A DNA stretch of 11,406 nt, from contig JAURWF010000045.1 in assembly GCA_030655095.1 (NCBI GenBank), positions 1 through 11,406 on the forward strand. The letters run 5' to 3'. Positions 10,494 through 11,406 of this stretch are shown here, one piece after another; within the stretch, counting starts at the first letter, position 1; each line of letters begins with the position of its first letter. The notes below the pieces were generated by a model. The model searched no databases. It was not told where the DNA came from and saw only the letters and a program-made list of their open reading frames with translations. Made by a program: the position numbers and the translations under genes. The DNA is from a bacterium. Its GTDB lineage: Bacteria > Patescibacteriota > Patescibacteriia > Patescibacteriales > GWC2-42-12.

Positions 10494-11306
10494 TTATAGC
10501 GGACTTTTTATATTTTTTAAACTTGGATTGGTAACATGCGTATAAATTTGGGTTGTTCTGATATTTTGATGCCCTAAAAGTTCTTGAACATATCGTATGT
10601 CAACTCCATTTTCCAAAAGATGAGTAGCAAAACTATGACGCAATGAATGAAAAGTAGCATCTTTTTGAATACCGGATTTTTTCAACGCGATTTCAAAAAT
10701 TTTTTGTGCTGTTCGTTCTGTTAATTTTCCTCCACGCTCGCTTTCAAAAACAAAATCATTAAGATTTTTATTTGAAATTAACTTTTCAATATTTTTAATT
10801 AATTTTTCAGGCAAAATAGTAATACGATCTTTGTTCCCTTTTGCGTTTTTAATATGAATCGTCAGTTCTGCTAAATTTATATCTTTGACTTTTAAATTAA
10901 TAATTTCACTAACACGCAAACCGCCAGCATAGGCGATAGCCACTATTAAATTATGTTTTTCATTGGTAATAGTTTTTAATATTAATTGAATTTCATCTCT
11001 TGACAATACAATCGGCAATTTACTTGGCGTTTTAGCAAATTTAATATCAATTTTGCTATTGAATTTTAAAACATTCCAACAGAAAAAATTAATAGCTTGC
11101 AATCTTTGATTTATACTTTGCGAGGACATGCCAACATCTATTTTAGATAATAAATATTGTTTAATAAAATCAATATCTACCAAGCCAAAATTGTTTTGCT
11201 TTGCGCACAAATACTCTGTCACACATCGCAAATAACTTTTAATAGTCTGGCGACTATAATTTCGCAACCTTAGTTCATCTTCTAGTTTTTTTAAATAAAC
11301 TTCCAT
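10494..11306 (-). CDS. Xer-type tyrosine recombinase/integrase
   Basis: A 270-residue site-specific recombinase. The N-terminal SAM-like core-binding domain is about 1-85 (LRLRNYSRQTIKSYL). The catalytic domain is about 95-265 with the full set: R131 (AGGLRVSEI), K156 (NAKGNKDR), H220 and R223 (HSLRHSFATHLL), H246 (LLGHQN) and Y255 (QIYTH). The length and spacing match XerC/D, so it may resolve chromosome dimers; a mobile-element integrase is the alternative. The C-terminal extension is short, as in single-recombinase systems. ATG 11306 has no clear Shine-Dalgarno. Its promoter overlaps a long inverted repeat (11356-11393). It is not possible to tell XerC from XerD here. Confidence 0.88.
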   Translation of the reverse strand: MEVYLKKLEDELRLRNYSRQTIKSYLRCVTEYLCAKQNNFGLVDIDFIKQYLLSKIDVGMSSQSINQRLQAINFFCWNVLKFNSKIDIKFAKTPSKLPIVLSRDEIQLILKTITNEKHNLIVAIAYAGGLRVSEIINLKVKDINLAELTIHIKNAKGNKDRITILPEKLIKNIEKLISNKNLNDFVFESERGGKLTERTAQKIFEIALKKSGIQKDATFHSLRHSFATHLLENGVDIRYVQELLGHQNIRTTQIYTHVTNPSLKNIKSPL

Positions 11307-11320
11307 TTGCTTTTAATATA

Positions 11321-11354
11321 TTGTTAATATATAATTAAATTGTGTTATTAACAA
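11321..11354. repeat. Inner inverted repeat TTGTTAAT/ATTAACAA upstream of the recombinase
   Basis: Perfect 8-bp arms (11321-11328, 11347-11354) around an AT-rich 18-base loop, lying in the expected 5' leader of the recombinase mRNA and adjoining the larger repeat at 11356. Confidence 0.5.
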
Positions 11355-11382
11355 GTATACACAATATTCGTACATTACGCAA
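11354..11382 (-). promoter_or_regulatory. Promoter of the recombinase gene
   Basis: On the minus strand -35 TTGCGT (11377-11382), a 17-nt spacer and -10 TATACT (11354-11359). The predicted start near 11347 leaves a leader of about 40 nt. Confidence 0.5.
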
Positions 11383-11393
11383 TATTGTGTATA
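11356..11393. promoter_or_regulatory. 13-bp inverted repeat with 12-bp spacer, candidate recombinase site or operator
   Basis: TATACACAATATT (11356-11368) and AATATTGTGTATA (11381-11393) are perfect complements around CGTACATTACGC. The repeat lies over the recombinase promoter. Paired arms of this length are typical of tyrosine recombinase core sites, although the 12-bp spacer is longer than the 6-8 bp of dif or loxP. Confidence 0.5.
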
Positions 11394-11406
11394 ATATACG
11401 AAAACA

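Overview
The window is an AT-rich (roughly 30% GC by eye) bacterial chromosome fragment that looks like a Patescibacteria (CPR) genome, probably of the Parcubacteria group. The evidence is a tandem array of short T4SS-pilin-like proteins, a secreted 3D-domain protein of a type common in that group, very small single-domain housekeeping proteins, and an almost complete lack of Shine-Dalgarno sequences. The standard code fits: every gene reads through without in-frame TGA. The phylum assignment is inference from gene content, not from a marker phylogeny.

Left part, + strand (1-4470): three complete pilin-like genes follow the 3' end of a fourth, then a 3D-domain cell-wall protein, tRNA-Cys(GCA), a 780-base non-coding stretch with three copies of a REP-like hairpin and a strongly structured RNA ending in an intrinsic terminator, then a DksA/TraR-type zinc-finger gene and lspA (signal peptidase II).

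Middle (4474-6476): a divergent pair made of a radical SAM enzyme (minus) and a TrmB-like regulator (plus). Between them lie two palindromes, one over each inferred promoter. The radical SAM gene has the only clear Shine-Dalgarno in the window, and the regulator appears to be leaderless. This is the best candidate for an undescribed system here: a locally controlled enzyme with no obvious peptide substrate nearby.

Right part, all minus strand (6627-11306): in transcription order, a Xer-type tyrosine recombinase, a cytidylate-kinase-like P-loop kinase, rplS (L19), tRNA-Leu(GAG), tRNA-Val(TAC), aspS and tsaE. The last genes are translation functions; tRNA-Val ends only 6 nt before the aspS start codon. 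AspRS carries His31, the residue of non-discriminating bacterial AspRS.

Superimposed on the genes are several short non-coding repeat families: GACTTTAGTCCAC hairpins, MITE-like elements ending in GGGTCTGTCGCC (three copies), and a larger element with TTTTTGTCAT ends. One MITE-like copy supplies the end of a pilin gene and another is inserted in the dksA-lspA junction. A long inverted repeat sits on the recombinase promoter at the right edge.
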